From an uncultured Pelagibacteraceae bacterium (GTDB lineage: Bacteria > Pseudomonadota > Alphaproteobacteria > Pelagibacterales > Pelagibacteraceae): 64,000 nucleotides of DNA. Below, one piece after another: positions 18,431-27,550 of this stretch. How positions within the stretch are numbered: the stretch's first letter is position 1; each line of letters begins with the position of its first letter. The DNA lies in the NCBI GenBank assembly GCA_902523515.1, contig CABYZT010000006.1, positions 1 to 64,000 on the forward strand, in the 5' to 3' direction. A model generated the notes under the pieces. It was not told the origin of the DNA. It saw only the letters and a program-made list of their open reading frames with translations, and made no database searches. Both the position numbers and the translations under genes were made by a program.

Positions 18431-19415
18431 CAGTAGTTGATAAATTTTTAGTTAAACCCGTTTCGCCTAATTCTAAATGATGAGTCTCTTTTTTGTAATT
18501 AAGTTGTTTTAATATTAGATCTTTAAGTTCATCTATTTGATTATCTTTTTGCATTAAATGTCTAATGTTTATTCCTGTATTTCCAAACAAACATAATCTT
18601 AAATCCCCTTTGGCAGTTATTCTTAATCTATTACAACTTTTACAAAAATCTTTGGAGTAGGGAGCTATCGCACCAAATTTACCTTTATATTCAGGATTCA
18701 TATAATTTTTTGCAGGGCCCGAGTCTTTTCCAAAAGTTTGTATTACCCAATTGTTTTTATTTAAATATTCAACAAATTTATTTGCTGATACATGATATTT
18801 CTTAAAATAATCAATATTATCTCCTGTTTGCATCAATTCTATATACCTAAAATCAATTTTATTTTTCCTTATAAAATTAGCCCAATCTTGAAAATCTTTT
18901 TCAGAATCATTTACGCCTTTAAGAAGAACTGCGTTAATTTTTATATTTTTAAAGTTTAATTTTTGTAACTTTTTAATACCACTTAGAATTTCTTGCAATC
19001 TATCATGACCTGTTATTTGTTCAAAAATTTTAGGATTTAAACTATCTATACTAATATTAATTCCATCTAGGCCACTATCATTTATTTGATCTGCAATTTT
19101 ATCTAATCTATAGCCATTTGTTGTTATAACTGTTTTTTTTATACCTGAATTTTTTTTAATAATTTTAATAATATCCAAAAAATCTTTTCTAACTGTAGGT
19201 TCTCCACCAGTTAATCTTATCTTAGAAACCCCAAGTTCGGACAAAGCTTTGGCAAGCCTTCCAATTTCTTCTGTGTTTATAAAAGTTCTATTATCACTTT
19301 TGTCAGTCTTATAACCATCTGGTAAACAGTAGCCACATTTAAAGTTGCATACGTCAGAGATTGATAATCTAATGTATGGAAATTTTCTCCCAAAACTATC
19401 TTTAAGAATATTCAT
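18423..19415 (-). CDS. moaA: GTP 3',8-cyclase MoaA (radical SAM)
   Basis: Radical SAM enzyme that starts molybdenum cofactor synthesis from GTP. The first cluster motif Cys-x3-Cys-x2-Cys reads CNFKCGYC at residues 23-30, followed by LTGGEPTVR (SAM binding). The second cluster is formed by the Cys residues of KDFCKSCNRLR and the Cys of DLRLCLFG. The C terminus ends STTGG, the double Gly required in MoaA. 330 residues, complete. First gene of the minus-strand operon moaA-moaC-moaD-moaE-msrP-msrQ-DUF1244. Confidence 0.97.
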   Translation of the reverse strand: MNILKDSFGRKFPYIRLSISDVCNFKCGYCLPDGYKTDKSDNRTFINTEEIGRLAKALSELGVSKIRLTGGEPTVRKDFLDIIKIIKKNSGIKKTVITTNGYRLDKIADQINDSGLDGINISIDSLNPKIFEQITGHDRLQEILSGIKKLQKLNFKNIKINAVLLKGVNDSEKDFQDWANFIRKNKIDFRYIELMQTGDNIDYFKKYHVSANKFVEYLNKNNWVIQTFGKDSGPAKNYMNPEYKGKFGAIAPYSKDFCKSCNRLRITAKGDLRLCLFGNTGINIRHLMQKDNQIDELKDLILKQLNYKKETHHLELGETGLTKNLSTTGG

Positions 19416-19458
19416 AAATATAAGTCATTATATTATACTCTAATGTTAACAATAAGAA

Positions 19459-20472
19459 TTAAAACTTAATTTTTATTTGTTTTTTTAGTTTTAATGAGGT
19501 TGTTGCAGCATTAGCTATAATTAAAGCTCTTCTTCCATCTTCAAAACTTGATATTGGCGACTTTTTTGTTCTTGAATAAAGAGCTAATTCGTCAAGTTGA
19601 AGTTTGTAAGCATCAACATATCTATCTATAAAAAAATTTAAAAGTAGTTTTCTTTGTGATGTATTATTTTTTGTAAAAATTTCTGTTTCATTTTTTCTTT
19701 TATTTCCAGATATTAACATTCCTTTTGAGCCAAACAATTCAACTCTTTGATCATATCCAAAGCTACAGTGTCTTGAATTTGTAATTATACACTGCACGCC
19801 TTTTTTTGATTTTAAAAGACATGAGGCTAATTCATAATCTTTAATTTTATCAAATCTTTTATCTGAAATATTACTAGCTGTAGTAAAAATATTTTCTATC
19901 TCATCTTTTTCTAAATAAAATCTTAGTAAGTCAAAATCATGAATCATCATATCTTTAAATATACCTCCAGATACTTTTAGATAATTTAATGAGGGTGGCG
20001 CAGGATCTCTGCTAGTGATAATTATTTTTTCAAGTCTTCCAATCTTTCCTCTAATAAGTTCTTGTTTAATTGAATTATGTCCTGGATCATACCTTCTATT
20101 AAAACCTAATTGTATTTTAGGTTGATACTTTTTAATTTCTCTTAAACATTTATTAACTTTATCAATGTTTAAATCTAAAGGTTTTTCACAAAAAACTATT
20201 TTTTTGAATTTTACAGCTTCTTTTATAAATTTAATATGAGTAGAGGTACTAGATGCAATAAATATTAAATCTATATTTTTGTCTCTAAAAGCTTTTTCAG
20301 TATTATTAATATTAATTGTATCAAATTTTTTTGAAAATTTTTTGGCTAACTCTTTATTGATATCAAAAGTATATCTTAAATAAAAACTTTTATGGTTAGT
20401 TAAGTTTTCAGCATGCATTTGACCTATTCTACCCAGACCAAATAGTGCTACGTTTATTTGATTTTTACCCAT
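19459..20472 (-). CDS. iolG: Inositol 2-dehydrogenase-like Gfo/Idh/MocA oxidoreductase (IolG)
   Basis: NAD-dependent cytoplasmic dehydrogenase of 337 residues. The Rossmann motif is FGLGRIGQMHAENL (residues 11-24), with CEKPLDLN (catalytic Lys) and GGIFKDMMIHDFDLLRFYL, in which Asp and His match the myo-inositol dehydrogenase active-site helix. That pattern and the nearby iolE and iolD favour oxidation of myo-inositol or a similar cyclitol to the keto form. It overlaps the preceding Gfo/Idh gene by 19 bases, so the two are coupled. Other polyols are possible substrates. Confidence 0.8.
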   Translation of the reverse strand: MGKNQINVALFGLGRIGQMHAENLTNHKSFYLRYTFDINKELAKKFSKKFDTININNTEKAFRDKNIDLIFIASSTSTHIKFIKEAVKFKKIVFCEKPLDLNIDKVNKCLREIKKYQPKIQLGFNRRYDPGHNSIKQELIRGKIGRLEKIIITSRDPAPPSLNYLKVSGGIFKDMMIHDFDLLRFYLEKDEIENIFTTASNISDKRFDKIKDYELASCLLKSKKGVQCIITNSRHCSFGYDQRVELFGSKGMLISGNKRKNETEIFTKNNTSQRKLLLNFFIDRYVDAYKLQLDELALYSRTKKSPISSFEDGRRALIIANAATTSLKLKKQIKIKF

Positions 20473-21602
20473 TTTTTACTTTTTGATGAAACCTTACATG
20501 CACTAATAAATTTTGCTGTCTCTAAACCCTCATCTTCATTTGGATAAAAGTATCTTTTTTTTGTTTTGTTTTTCAAGGAGTCTGCAAACTCTTTATAAAT
20601 ATTTGCAAACGCATCAAGGTACCCCTCTGGATGACCAAATTTTATTCTAGAGAATTGCTTTGAAAATTCTGAATTATGAAATCCTCTTTCTAATAATTTT
20701 ACAGCACCTTTTTCAGGATTTAATTTAAGATAATTTGGATCATTTTGAACCCACTCTAAACTACCTTTAGAACCAAATACTCTAATTCTTAAACCATAAA
20801 CACCACCTTTGGCCATTACACTTGTCCAAAACATTCCTTTAGCACCATTGTTAAAATTGATCATAACCTGTGCATTATCATCCATTTTAATTTTTTTTGA
20901 TATTTGCTTTATATCTGCAAAAACTTTTTGTCCTTTCAAGCCTGAAATGTAAGAGGCTAGATGGTACGCATGAGTTCCAATTTCATTTAAAACAGCAGAT
21001 GCTCCAACTATTTTATTATCAATTTTCCATTTAAGTTTTCTTTTTGCATTTTTTGAATTAATTTTTGTTCCACCAGACCAATCTTGAATATATTCAACAT
21101 TAATATACTCAACTTTACCAATTTTACCCTTTTCAACTAATTTTTTTGCTTCTCTCACCATTGGATAAGCAGAATAATTATGAGTTAGTGCATATTTTAT
21201 TTTTTTATTTTTTTTAATTGCTTTGAAAAGTTTTTTTGCCTGATCTAAATTTCCTGCAAAAGGTTTATCAGAAATTATATTTATGTTTTTCGAAATAAAC
21301 TTTTCAGCAATAATTTGATGACTTGATGGTGGTGTCATTATAGCAACTACATTAATTCCATCTTTTCTCTTAGCTTCTTTGTCAGCCATATCTTTATAAT
21401 TTGAGTAACATCTATCAGATGAAATCCCTATACTTTTTCCAAACTTAGTAGAAATTTTTACATTTCTTGAAAAAACTCCTGCTACTATTTCATATTGATT
21501 ATCAAATCTAGATGAGATTCTATGAACATGACCTATCCATGACCCAGGACCACCCCCAACAATTCCTAAACTTAATTTTTTAGTTTTATTTGATTTAAAC
21601 AT
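20454..21602 (-). CDS. Gfo/Idh/MocA family oxidoreductase, 382 residues
   Basis: NAD(P)-dependent sugar or cyclitol oxidoreductase. The N-terminal Rossmann fold has LGIVGGGPGSWIGHVHR (residues 11-27), then SDKPFAGN with the catalytic Lys. The C-terminal domain has VLNEIGTHAYHLASYISG and FGHPEGYLDAF. I place the start at the ATG at 21602 (MFKSNKTKKL). A longer frame back to 21680 would run into the divergent iolE gene and adds an implausible N terminus. This longer subclass often acts on inositols or aldoses; substrate uncertain. Confidence 0.8.
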   Translation of the reverse strand: MFKSNKTKKLSLGIVGGGPGSWIGHVHRISSRFDNQYEIVAGVFSRNVKISTKFGKSIGISSDRCYSNYKDMADKEAKRKDGINVVAIMTPPSSHQIIAEKFISKNINIISDKPFAGNLDQAKKLFKAIKKNKKIKYALTHNYSAYPMVREAKKLVEKGKIGKVEYINVEYIQDWSGGTKINSKNAKRKLKWKIDNKIVGASAVLNEIGTHAYHLASYISGLKGQKVFADIKQISKKIKMDDNAQVMINFNNGAKGMFWTSVMAKGGVYGLRIRVFGSKGSLEWVQNDPNYLKLNPEKGAVKLLERGFHNSEFSKQFSRIKFGHPEGYLDAFANIYKEFADSLKNKTKKRYFYPNEDEGLETAKFISACKVSSKSKKWVKIK

Positions 21603-21630
21603 TGAATATATCTTAGCAAAAAAAATATTT

Positions 21631-22533
21631 ATGTCAGTAAAATTAGGAATAGCACCAATAGCATGGAGTAATGATGACATGCCAGAACTGGGTGGTGATA
21701 CACCATTGGAACAATGCTTGTTAGAAGCAAGTCAGGCAGGATTTATAGGTATAGAGTCTGGCGGAAAGTTTCCAAAGAAATCAGAGGAATTAATTCCAAA
21801 ATTAACTGAGTTTAAACTAAACCTTTGTTCTGGTTGGTATGGTGCAAATTTAAGAAAAAATACAGTAGAAGAGGAAAAAAAAGTTATACAAGATCAATTG
21901 AAATTATTTAAAGATTGTAACGCACCTTGCATTGTTTTTGCAGAAGTTGCTGGATCAATTCAAGGAGATCCAGACAAAAAACTTTCGACTAGACCAAAAA
22001 TGGATTTAGAAGAATCTAAAGATTACTATAAAAAAATTTCTGAGATGGGCAAATATTTACAAGATGAAGGCATGCCACTTGCTTACCATCATCACATGGG
22101 GACTGTTATAGAAACCGAAGAAGATACTATAAGATTGCTAGAGAATACTGATGATAGTGTAAAACTTACTTTAGACACTGGTCATATGCTTTTTGCTCAA
22201 GGTAACTCTCTTAAAATATTAAAAAATTTTAGTGATAGAGTTATTCATATGCATTGCAAAGATATTAGAAAAAATGTTTTAGATAAATCATTAAAAGAAG
22301 ATTTAAGCTTTAGAGGTGCATTTTTAGAGGGTGCTTTTACAGTACCTGGAGATGGCTGTATTGATTACAAACCTTTATTTGATGTGTTAAAAGAAAAAAA
22401 TTATTCTGGTTGGCTAGTTGTTGAAGCAGAGCAAGACCCAGCAAAAGCAAATCCTTTTGAATATGCAAAGATTGGCTATAAATATTTAACTGAGACCTTA
22501 AATAAAAGTAATATTGAGATCTATAAAAATTAA
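21631..22533 (+). CDS. iolE: Inosose dehydratase-like sugar phosphate isomerase/epimerase (IolE)
   Basis: TIM-barrel protein of 300 residues that starts KLGIAPIAWSNDDMPELGG, the hallmark of 2-keto-myo-inositol dehydratase. Metal ligands of the AP-endonuclease-like fold are probably the Glu of IGIESGG, the Glu/His of AYHHHMGT, TLDTGH, and MHCKD. Expected reaction: removal of water from scyllo-inosose to give the diketo-deoxy-inositol used by IolD, whose gene is at 31,109. Divergent from a Gfo/Idh gene with a 28-base gap. Confidence 0.87.
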   Translation: MSVKLGIAPIAWSNDDMPELGGDTPLEQCLLEASQAGFIGIESGGKFPKKSEELIPKLTEFKLNLCSGWYGANLRKNTVEEEKKVIQDQLKLFKDCNAPCIVFAEVAGSIQGDPDKKLSTRPKMDLEESKDYYKKISEMGKYLQDEGMPLAYHHHMGTVIETEEDTIRLLENTDDSVKLTLDTGHMLFAQGNSLKILKNFSDRVIHMHCKDIRKNVLDKSLKEDLSFRGAFLEGAFTVPGDGCIDYKPLFDVLKEKNYSGWLVVEAEQDPAKANPFEYAKIGYKYLTETLNKSNIEIYKN

Positions 22534-22572
22534 CTATTTGAAAATATTAGGAAGTTTATTATTTTCGGATAT

Positions 22573-23538
22573 TTATAATTTTACAATTTTAGATTTTTCT
22601 AATTTTTCCTCAAAAAAATCAATAATGTTTTGAATTGTTTCTTTTCCCATTCTTGTCATACACTCATCAGTAAAAGCTGCAGTATGAGGACTTAAATAAA
22701 CTTTTTCATTTTTAAGAAGTGGATTATTGTCATCAGGTGGTTCTTTTTTAAAAACATCAATACCAGCTCCAAAAATCAAATTTTCATTTAGTGCTTTATC
22801 AAGATCTTCTTCATGAATAATTCCACCTCTTGCTGCATTAATAATTATGCAGTTTTTTTTCATTGTTTTTAATAAATCATAATTAATTAAATTTTCGGTT
22901 TTGTCTGTCAGAGGCATATGAAGCGAAATAACATCCATAGTTTTTACTACCTCAGCTAGATCTTCTACTTTTTTTCCACCTAATTCCTCAATTTTATCCT
23001 TGTCTACAAATGGATCATAAACAAAAACATTCATTTCAAAGCCCAGACATCTTTTGATTAACGCTCTTCCTATTCTTCCAAAACCCATTATCAAAAAATT
23101 TTTTTTCCAAACTTCAATTGTTTTTGGTAATTTATTTCTTTCTTTAAAATTTCCCTCTCTTACTGTTTTATCAAATAAGTCTTTTCTTTTTGCAATATTT
23201 AACAAAACAAACATTACATGTTCTGCAACTGTAACAGCATTAGCGTTAGCTGTTATTGTTATTTTTATATCTTTTTCTTTAGCTTTTTTTAAATCGATAT
23301 TGTCATAACCAACACCATGTCTTGAAATAATTTTTAATTTTTTTGCTTCCTCAAATGTTTCTCCAGGAAGTTTTGCAGTTCTTATAGATGCGCCATCACA
23401 ATCTTTTAATTTTGATTTTAAATTTTCTAATGAAGTGTCATCAGTTACTTCAACATCAAAATTAGGATGATTATTAATTAATTCCATTCCTTTTTCATGG
23501 ACTTTTTGGATAATTAATATCTTTTTTTTATTACTCAT
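22573..23538 (-). CDS. D-isomer-specific 2-hydroxyacid dehydrogenase
   Basis: NAD(P)-dependent reductase/dehydrogenase of the phosphoglycerate dehydrogenase family, 321 residues from the chosen ATG at 23538 (MSNKKKILII). A TTG 27 bases earlier is possible. NAD-binding motif is MGFGRIGRALIKR; the catalytic Arg is in NAARGGIIHEEDL, the Glu in FKKEPP and the His in LSPHTAAFT. No ACT domain, so it is not a full-length SerA. Probable substrates are glyoxylate, hydroxypyruvate or a sugar-derived 2-keto acid, given the surrounding carbohydrate genes. Confidence 0.85.
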   Translation of the reverse strand: MSNKKKILIIQKVHEKGMELINNHPNFDVEVTDDTSLENLKSKLKDCDGASIRTAKLPGETFEEAKKLKIISRHGVGYDNIDLKKAKEKDIKITITANANAVTVAEHVMFVLLNIAKRKDLFDKTVREGNFKERNKLPKTIEVWKKNFLIMGFGRIGRALIKRCLGFEMNVFVYDPFVDKDKIEELGGKKVEDLAEVVKTMDVISLHMPLTDKTENLINYDLLKTMKKNCIIINAARGGIIHEEDLDKALNENLIFGAGIDVFKKEPPDDNNPLLKNEKVYLSPHTAAFTDECMTRMGKETIQNIIDFFEEKLEKSKIVKL

Positions 23539-23629
23539 AATTGTATATAAGTTTTTAGAGAGCAATTTTAATACGAGAATTATTCTTTAAAGTAAATTAG
23601 TTTTTTGATTAAATTTATGTTTATTAATA

Positions 23630-24610
23630 TTAAACTAAATTAGACAAGTCCCTTTTATTATTCTTGTACGTTGGCAGAGGATACTTAAATGCATGTTTTC
23701 CAATACGTCTTTCTTTAGCGTTCTCCCACAGAGATAACCATTGTTTAAAATTTTGAACTTTAAGATTTTTTTTATTTTTACTTCTAACATAAAAGTTTGG
23801 AAGTGGTTCTCTTCCTGAAGGTTGTCCGGCAACATTATATCTTAAATCAGCACTAATTCTAAAATCATTTGATCTATTCGGTAATGAGCAGTGAATAGAA
23901 TGCTTGTGCAATAATATTATATCACCCACATTTGCCTCTAAATAAATGTGTTCCATATCATCAAGCAATTCACTATTTTTTAATTCCACCTGTCCTCTAT
24001 ATCCTGATACGTGGTTTAATAATCCCATTTTATTAATTTTTTTTACTGTAATCATACATCCATTTTTTTTAGTAGTTTTGGTGAAAGGAATCCACACTGT
24101 AACCATGTCAGTTAATTTTTGTCCTTTAGAATTTAAAACGGCAGCGTCTTGATGCCATGGTGTTCTACCACTTAAGCCGTCATGAATTGATCCTTTTGGT
24201 AATTTGTTTTCAGGTTGTTTGATTCTAGTATTTTGAACAGGGTTAGACATTATTTCTTTACCTAAAATTTTTTCTACAACATCTAAAATTCTTTTATTTG
24301 TAATTAAATTCCACAATGATTGAGTAGCGAAATAATCACTATCTCTTTTAACATGGTCTCTAGGTAATCTTGTATTAAAATATTGATCTAGATCATAAAT
24401 ATTAAGTTTTGATATATATGAATATTTTCTTTTAAAATTTAGATTAAGAACTTTTTTAACCTCAGTTTTTTTTGCATACTTTTGAATGAGACAATCCATG
24501 ACAAATTCCATATCATTAAGAACTGGTTTTAAGTCTCTTCTATAGTTAAGTATATTTTTAACAATTAAGTACCCATTCTCATATAATTTTTTTTGAAAAG
24601 TATTTGTCAT
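23630..24610 (-). CDS. Phytanoyl-CoA dioxygenase (PhyH) family protein
   Basis: Predicted 2-oxoglutarate/Fe(II) oxygenase, 326 residues, cytoplasmic. It opens with the PhyH-type FQKKLYENGYLIVKNIL. Iron ligands appear as His-x-Asp in TPWHQDAAV (about residue 153) and a distal His in LLHKHSIHCSLPN (about 230), with Arg in DFRISADLRYN for 2-oxoglutarate. Related bacterial enzymes hydroxylate varied small molecules, including ectoine. Adjacent to a second 2OG oxygenase on the same strand 31 bases upstream. Substrate unknown. Confidence 0.8.
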   Translation of the reverse strand: MTNTFQKKLYENGYLIVKNILNYRRDLKPVLNDMEFVMDCLIQKYAKKTEVKKVLNLNFKRKYSYISKLNIYDLDQYFNTRLPRDHVKRDSDYFATQSLWNLITNKRILDVVEKILGKEIMSNPVQNTRIKQPENKLPKGSIHDGLSGRTPWHQDAAVLNSKGQKLTDMVTVWIPFTKTTKKNGCMITVKKINKMGLLNHVSGYRGQVELKNSELLDDMEHIYLEANVGDIILLHKHSIHCSLPNRSNDFRISADLRYNVAGQPSGREPLPNFYVRSKNKKNLKVQNFKQWLSLWENAKERRIGKHAFKYPLPTYKNNKRDLSNLV

Positions 24611-24641
24611 TGTTAAAATTTATTTTATCATTGAAATAATT

Positions 24642-25511
24642 TCAATGGTTTGGTGCTGTGGTTAAATAGTTCGCGTCATGAAAAGAGGTCAACATTCTTT
24701 TTTTGTTACTAACTATATGAGGATAATACGAGTTTCCTTTATAATTCCATATAACTGGTTTGTTTAAAGCATAACTTCCATAAATAAAAAAACGTTTTGG
24801 ACAATTTTTCTCTATAAAGCGCTTTACTCCATGATAGGAATTTGGAGTAGATTGAAAAAAAACAACAGTTCCTTTTTTGGGTGTAAAAGACTTAACTATT
24901 TCTAGTTCGTTTATTTTTGGAAATCTTCTAAAACTCTTTCTTAAATTTTTTTTAGCCTTTTTCCTATAGATAGTTAGAGAGCCGCCATTTTTTTTTGGTA
25001 TATCTGTTAGATAAATTAAGAAATTATATAACCTAGTTATATCATCCCTATGAGGCCTTAATCTATATCCTCCTTTTGATACCGAAAAATCTATATCTAA
25101 ATTTACTTTAGGATTAGTATAATTATTACCCAATATTTTTTTTAATTCATTAGAATTTAATTTTTTTTTAATAGTGAACTTTTTAGGATTAAAGGATTTT
25201 GGTTTATATAAATTAACCCAAGATCTATCTTTAAAATTTTTTGTAAAAAGATTTTCAATTTTTTTATAAAAAGTCTTGCTATTAAAAAGCTTAAAAAGTT
25301 TTGCAGAGTTAACTGAGTTTTTGATATATGAGTTAAAATTTTTCGAACCTTTATTTATTCTACTTCTACCACCCATAATCATATCATCAAATGATTTAGA
25401 GTTACTGATTTCTTTAATTAATAAATTACAAATACTTTTAGAAACAACATTGTCACCAACTAAAACTGGAAAGTTACTTTTGATTTTTTTTAATTTATTT
25501 GTACTAAGCAT
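24642..25511 (-). CDS. Putative 2OG-Fe(II) oxygenase, 289 residues
   Basis: A prolyl-4-hydroxylase-like iron site is visible: RPHRDDITRLYNFLIYLTD (His-x-Asp, about residue 168), GGSLTIYRKK, GTVVFFQSTPNSYHGVKRF (distal His about 240), and the Arg of CPKRFFIYGSY. The first 100 residues are Lys/Asn-rich and carry no known domain. It abuts the PanE-like gene (stop 25512 is the next base) and precedes the PhyH gene, so an operon PanE-like, 2OG oxygenase, PhyH is likely. Substrate unknown. Confidence 0.72.
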   Translation of the reverse strand: MLSTNKLKKIKSNFPVLVGDNVVSKSICNLLIKEISNSKSFDDMIMGGRSRINKGSKNFNSYIKNSVNSAKLFKLFNSKTFYKKIENLFTKNFKDRSWVNLYKPKSFNPKKFTIKKKLNSNELKKILGNNYTNPKVNLDIDFSVSKGGYRLRPHRDDITRLYNFLIYLTDIPKKNGGSLTIYRKKAKKNLRKSFRRFPKINELEIVKSFTPKKGTVVFFQSTPNSYHGVKRFIEKNCPKRFFIYGSYALNKPVIWNYKGNSYYPHIVSNKKRMLTSFHDANYLTTAPNH

Positions 25512-26456
25512 TTAGCTGTACATACCTTCTTTCACTTTAATCATTTTATACATAAGGTCATTTAATGGTGTCTTAACACCATGTTTTTTACCTATTTTTG
25601 AAACTGCACCACTAATAAAGTCTATTTCAGTTTTTCTCTTGTATTGAACGTCAAAAGCCATTGATGACTTGTTAGTTTGCATTGAATCTACAATTTTATT
25701 AAACATAAATAAGCATTCATCTTCAGAAACATTTACACCATCAGCAAGTGCAACGTCTCTAGTTTCTAAAATTATTTCTTTACCTAAACCACGAGATACT
25801 TCATTTGCTTTGTTGTTTATATACAAGTCCGTATGATGAAGATCAAAAATTGCAGACAAAGGTCCAATTGCTGTTAGAGCAAAAAGCTTCATCCATTTTC
25901 TTTTTTTTACATCTTCAGCCGCAATCATTTCCAAATTATGTGCAGTAAAAGTGTCAGCTATTTCTGTAATTCTTTCTGTTATTCCTCCTTCATATTCACC
26001 AATCCAAGATGGTAACGAACCATGATTCATTATATGACCTGGTCCTAAAATATTTGAAGCTTGAGTAGTTGTCCCACCAATTACTTTTTCATTACCCACA
26101 ATACTCTGAATAATTGCTTCATGACCAATACCATTTTGAAAAGACATAAAGACTGTTTTTTCACCAATAATATTTTTAATACTATTTAGAGCTGGTTCTA
26201 ATGCAGTTGCTTTACACATAACTATTACAGCATCTATTTTATCTAACGAAGATGGATCTGAAGTGGCTTTAACTTTTATTACTCGATCTCCGCCATGTCC
26301 ATCCATCTTTAAACCATCTTTATTAATTGCATCAACATGCTCTTTCCAAACATCAATTAAAATTACATTTAATCCTTTTTCTGCAAGCAAACCACCAAAC
26401 AAGCAGCCCATCGCTCCTGCACCAAGGACAGCTACTTTCAAATCTTTGTTAATCAT
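25512..26456 (-). CDS. Ketopantoate reductase family (PanE/ApbA-like) protein
   Basis: NADPH-dependent reductase fold, 314 residues. The N terminus has VAVLGAGAMGCLFGGLLA (Rossmann), then FMSFQNGIGHE, and the C-terminal helical domain has RKWMKLFALTAIGP and YKRKTEIDFISGAVSK. The catalytic Lys and the Ser/Glu of the C-terminal region are kept. The Asn that usually follows four residues after that Lys (KxxxN) is Leu here, so the substrate may not be ketopantoate. The other pantothenate-like gene nearby (27,964) has also lost key residues. Divergent from the DUF1907 gene. Confidence 0.75.
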   Translation of the reverse strand: MINKDLKVAVLGAGAMGCLFGGLLAEKGLNVILIDVWKEHVDAINKDGLKMDGHGGDRVIKVKATSDPSSLDKIDAVIVMCKATALEPALNSIKNIIGEKTVFMSFQNGIGHEAIIQSIVGNEKVIGGTTTQASNILGPGHIMNHGSLPSWIGEYEGGITERITEIADTFTAHNLEMIAAEDVKKRKWMKLFALTAIGPLSAIFDLHHTDLYINNKANEVSRGLGKEIILETRDVALADGVNVSEDECLFMFNKIVDSMQTNKSSMAFDVQYKRKTEIDFISGAVSKIGKKHGVKTPLNDLMYKMIKVKEGMYS

Positions 26457-26544
26457 CGTTACCTTATTTAAAATTATTTATGTATAGAAATTATATATAT
26501 TATCTATAGACAATATGCAAAATAAATTATAGCTTATTATCATC
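26457..26544. promoter_or_regulatory. Divergent control region with palindrome, shared with the 31-kb region
   Basis: An 88-base gap between divergent starts. It holds a near-palindrome ATTATCTATAGACAAT (26499-26514, two mismatches) and a wider inverted repeat ATAG (26484-26487) and CTAT (26504-26507). The block TAGAA, TTATATATA, four bases, CTATA recurs at 31063-31085 between the divergent aldehyde dehydrogenase and iolD genes. A common regulator, perhaps the winged-helix protein at 27,551, is an inference; AT richness makes chance possible. Confidence 0.4.
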
Positions 26545-27522
26545 ATGCAATTAAAAATAGAAAAAGGAACTTTTAAAAATTATCTACTAGAAGATATTTC
26601 AGATGCGTTAAGAAAAGGGTTGTCTGAAAATTTCAAAAACGTTGAGGTAGAGGTAGTAGATTGCCCAAATCTAAGAGATTGGGATTGTCCATCAGAAGGA
26701 ATTAGTGGAAATCAAAAAATAATAGATGTTGGCGGAGAGCCTTATATGCATGATCCAAAATTTATTGGTGCAGAGTTTGACTATAAGGAAATATCCAAAA
26801 TGATTGATTCTGAAAAATCTTATGCTTTAGGAGCTGGATCAGGTGCAATGTCATGTTTAGATGGTCATTGTGGAGAATTAGTTATTAATGAAAATTTGAT
26901 AACTGATGAGTCTAAATCAATAATAGCAAGAGTGAGTCCAGACAAAAAATGTATTGTTGAAAAGTATTCTGCAAAAAAACACGGCGGACTTGGAAACATT
27001 TATTATACAGACGGCAAAAAAGGAAAAGTAATCAAAATTAAAATTAAAGGTAGAAATGGAGAACAAGGTTCTTTGCCTCAAGCAATGAGGTCTTCTTTAT
27101 CAAAAAATTTAAAAATTAAAGATAATGAACATTTGTCTCTTGCTGGCGTATTTAGAGTATTAAATGGAAAAATAAGATCGCATGTGCAACCTGATTATAA
27201 AGATATCAAACACGAGTATTATGATCCAAAACAAATGAAATGTGTGAAAGATTTTCTTCAATTTTATGAACCGGTTGGACCAAAATTACAATGTTATTCT
27301 ATTCTTTGGACTGGTGATCCTACTGGAGGAGAATTAAATCTAAGAGAGTCTGGTGAGCATACACACTTTCATTCTTATGAGCACGATAAAGATGCTGGTC
27401 ATTATCATTTTGATGTATCACCTGAAGAAATAGAATATGAAGGTTATTTTAATACCGCAACAGAAGTACATAGAGTTAATAACATTTATAAAGACCTATT
27501 AAGTAAAAATAGTATTGAATAG
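26545..27522 (+). CDS. DUF1907 (C11orf54-like) putative metal-dependent ester hydrolase
   Basis: 325 residues resembling the eukaryotic C11orf54/PTD012 family along the whole length. Diagnostic segments are DCPNLRDWDCP (39-49), VGGEPYMHDP (62-71), GAGSGAMSCLDGHCGELV (97-113) and the histidine cluster HTHFHSYEH plus GHYHFD (272-290), which supplies the zinc ligands in the human protein. The pattern His-x-His then His ten residues on (274, 276, 286) is intact. In vitro ester hydrolysis was reported for the human protein; the natural substrate is unknown. Here it heads a row of genes that includes PanB-like and aldolase proteins. Confidence 0.8.
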   Translation: MQLKIEKGTFKNYLLEDISDALRKGLSENFKNVEVEVVDCPNLRDWDCPSEGISGNQKIIDVGGEPYMHDPKFIGAEFDYKEISKMIDSEKSYALGAGSGAMSCLDGHCGELVINENLITDESKSIIARVSPDKKCIVEKYSAKKHGGLGNIYYTDGKKGKVIKIKIKGRNGEQGSLPQAMRSSLSKNLKIKDNEHLSLAGVFRVLNGKIRSHVQPDYKDIKHEYYDPKQMKCVKDFLQFYEPVGPKLQCYSILWTGDPTGGELNLRESGEHTHFHSYEHDKDAGHYHFDVSPEEIEYEGYFNTATEVHRVNNIYKDLLSKNSIE

Positions 27523-27550
27523 AAAACTCAATGAGTTTAAATTTATTTAA

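Noticed and set aside
20454..21680. 408-residue form of the Gfo/Idh protein
   Set aside because: The extra 26 residues would be encoded antisense to the start of iolE and do not look like the Rossmann N terminus. The ATG at 21602 fits better.
27524..27540. Small hairpin AAACT/AGTTT after the DUF1907 gene
   Set aside because: Five base pairs, mostly A-T, and no T run; not a credible terminator.
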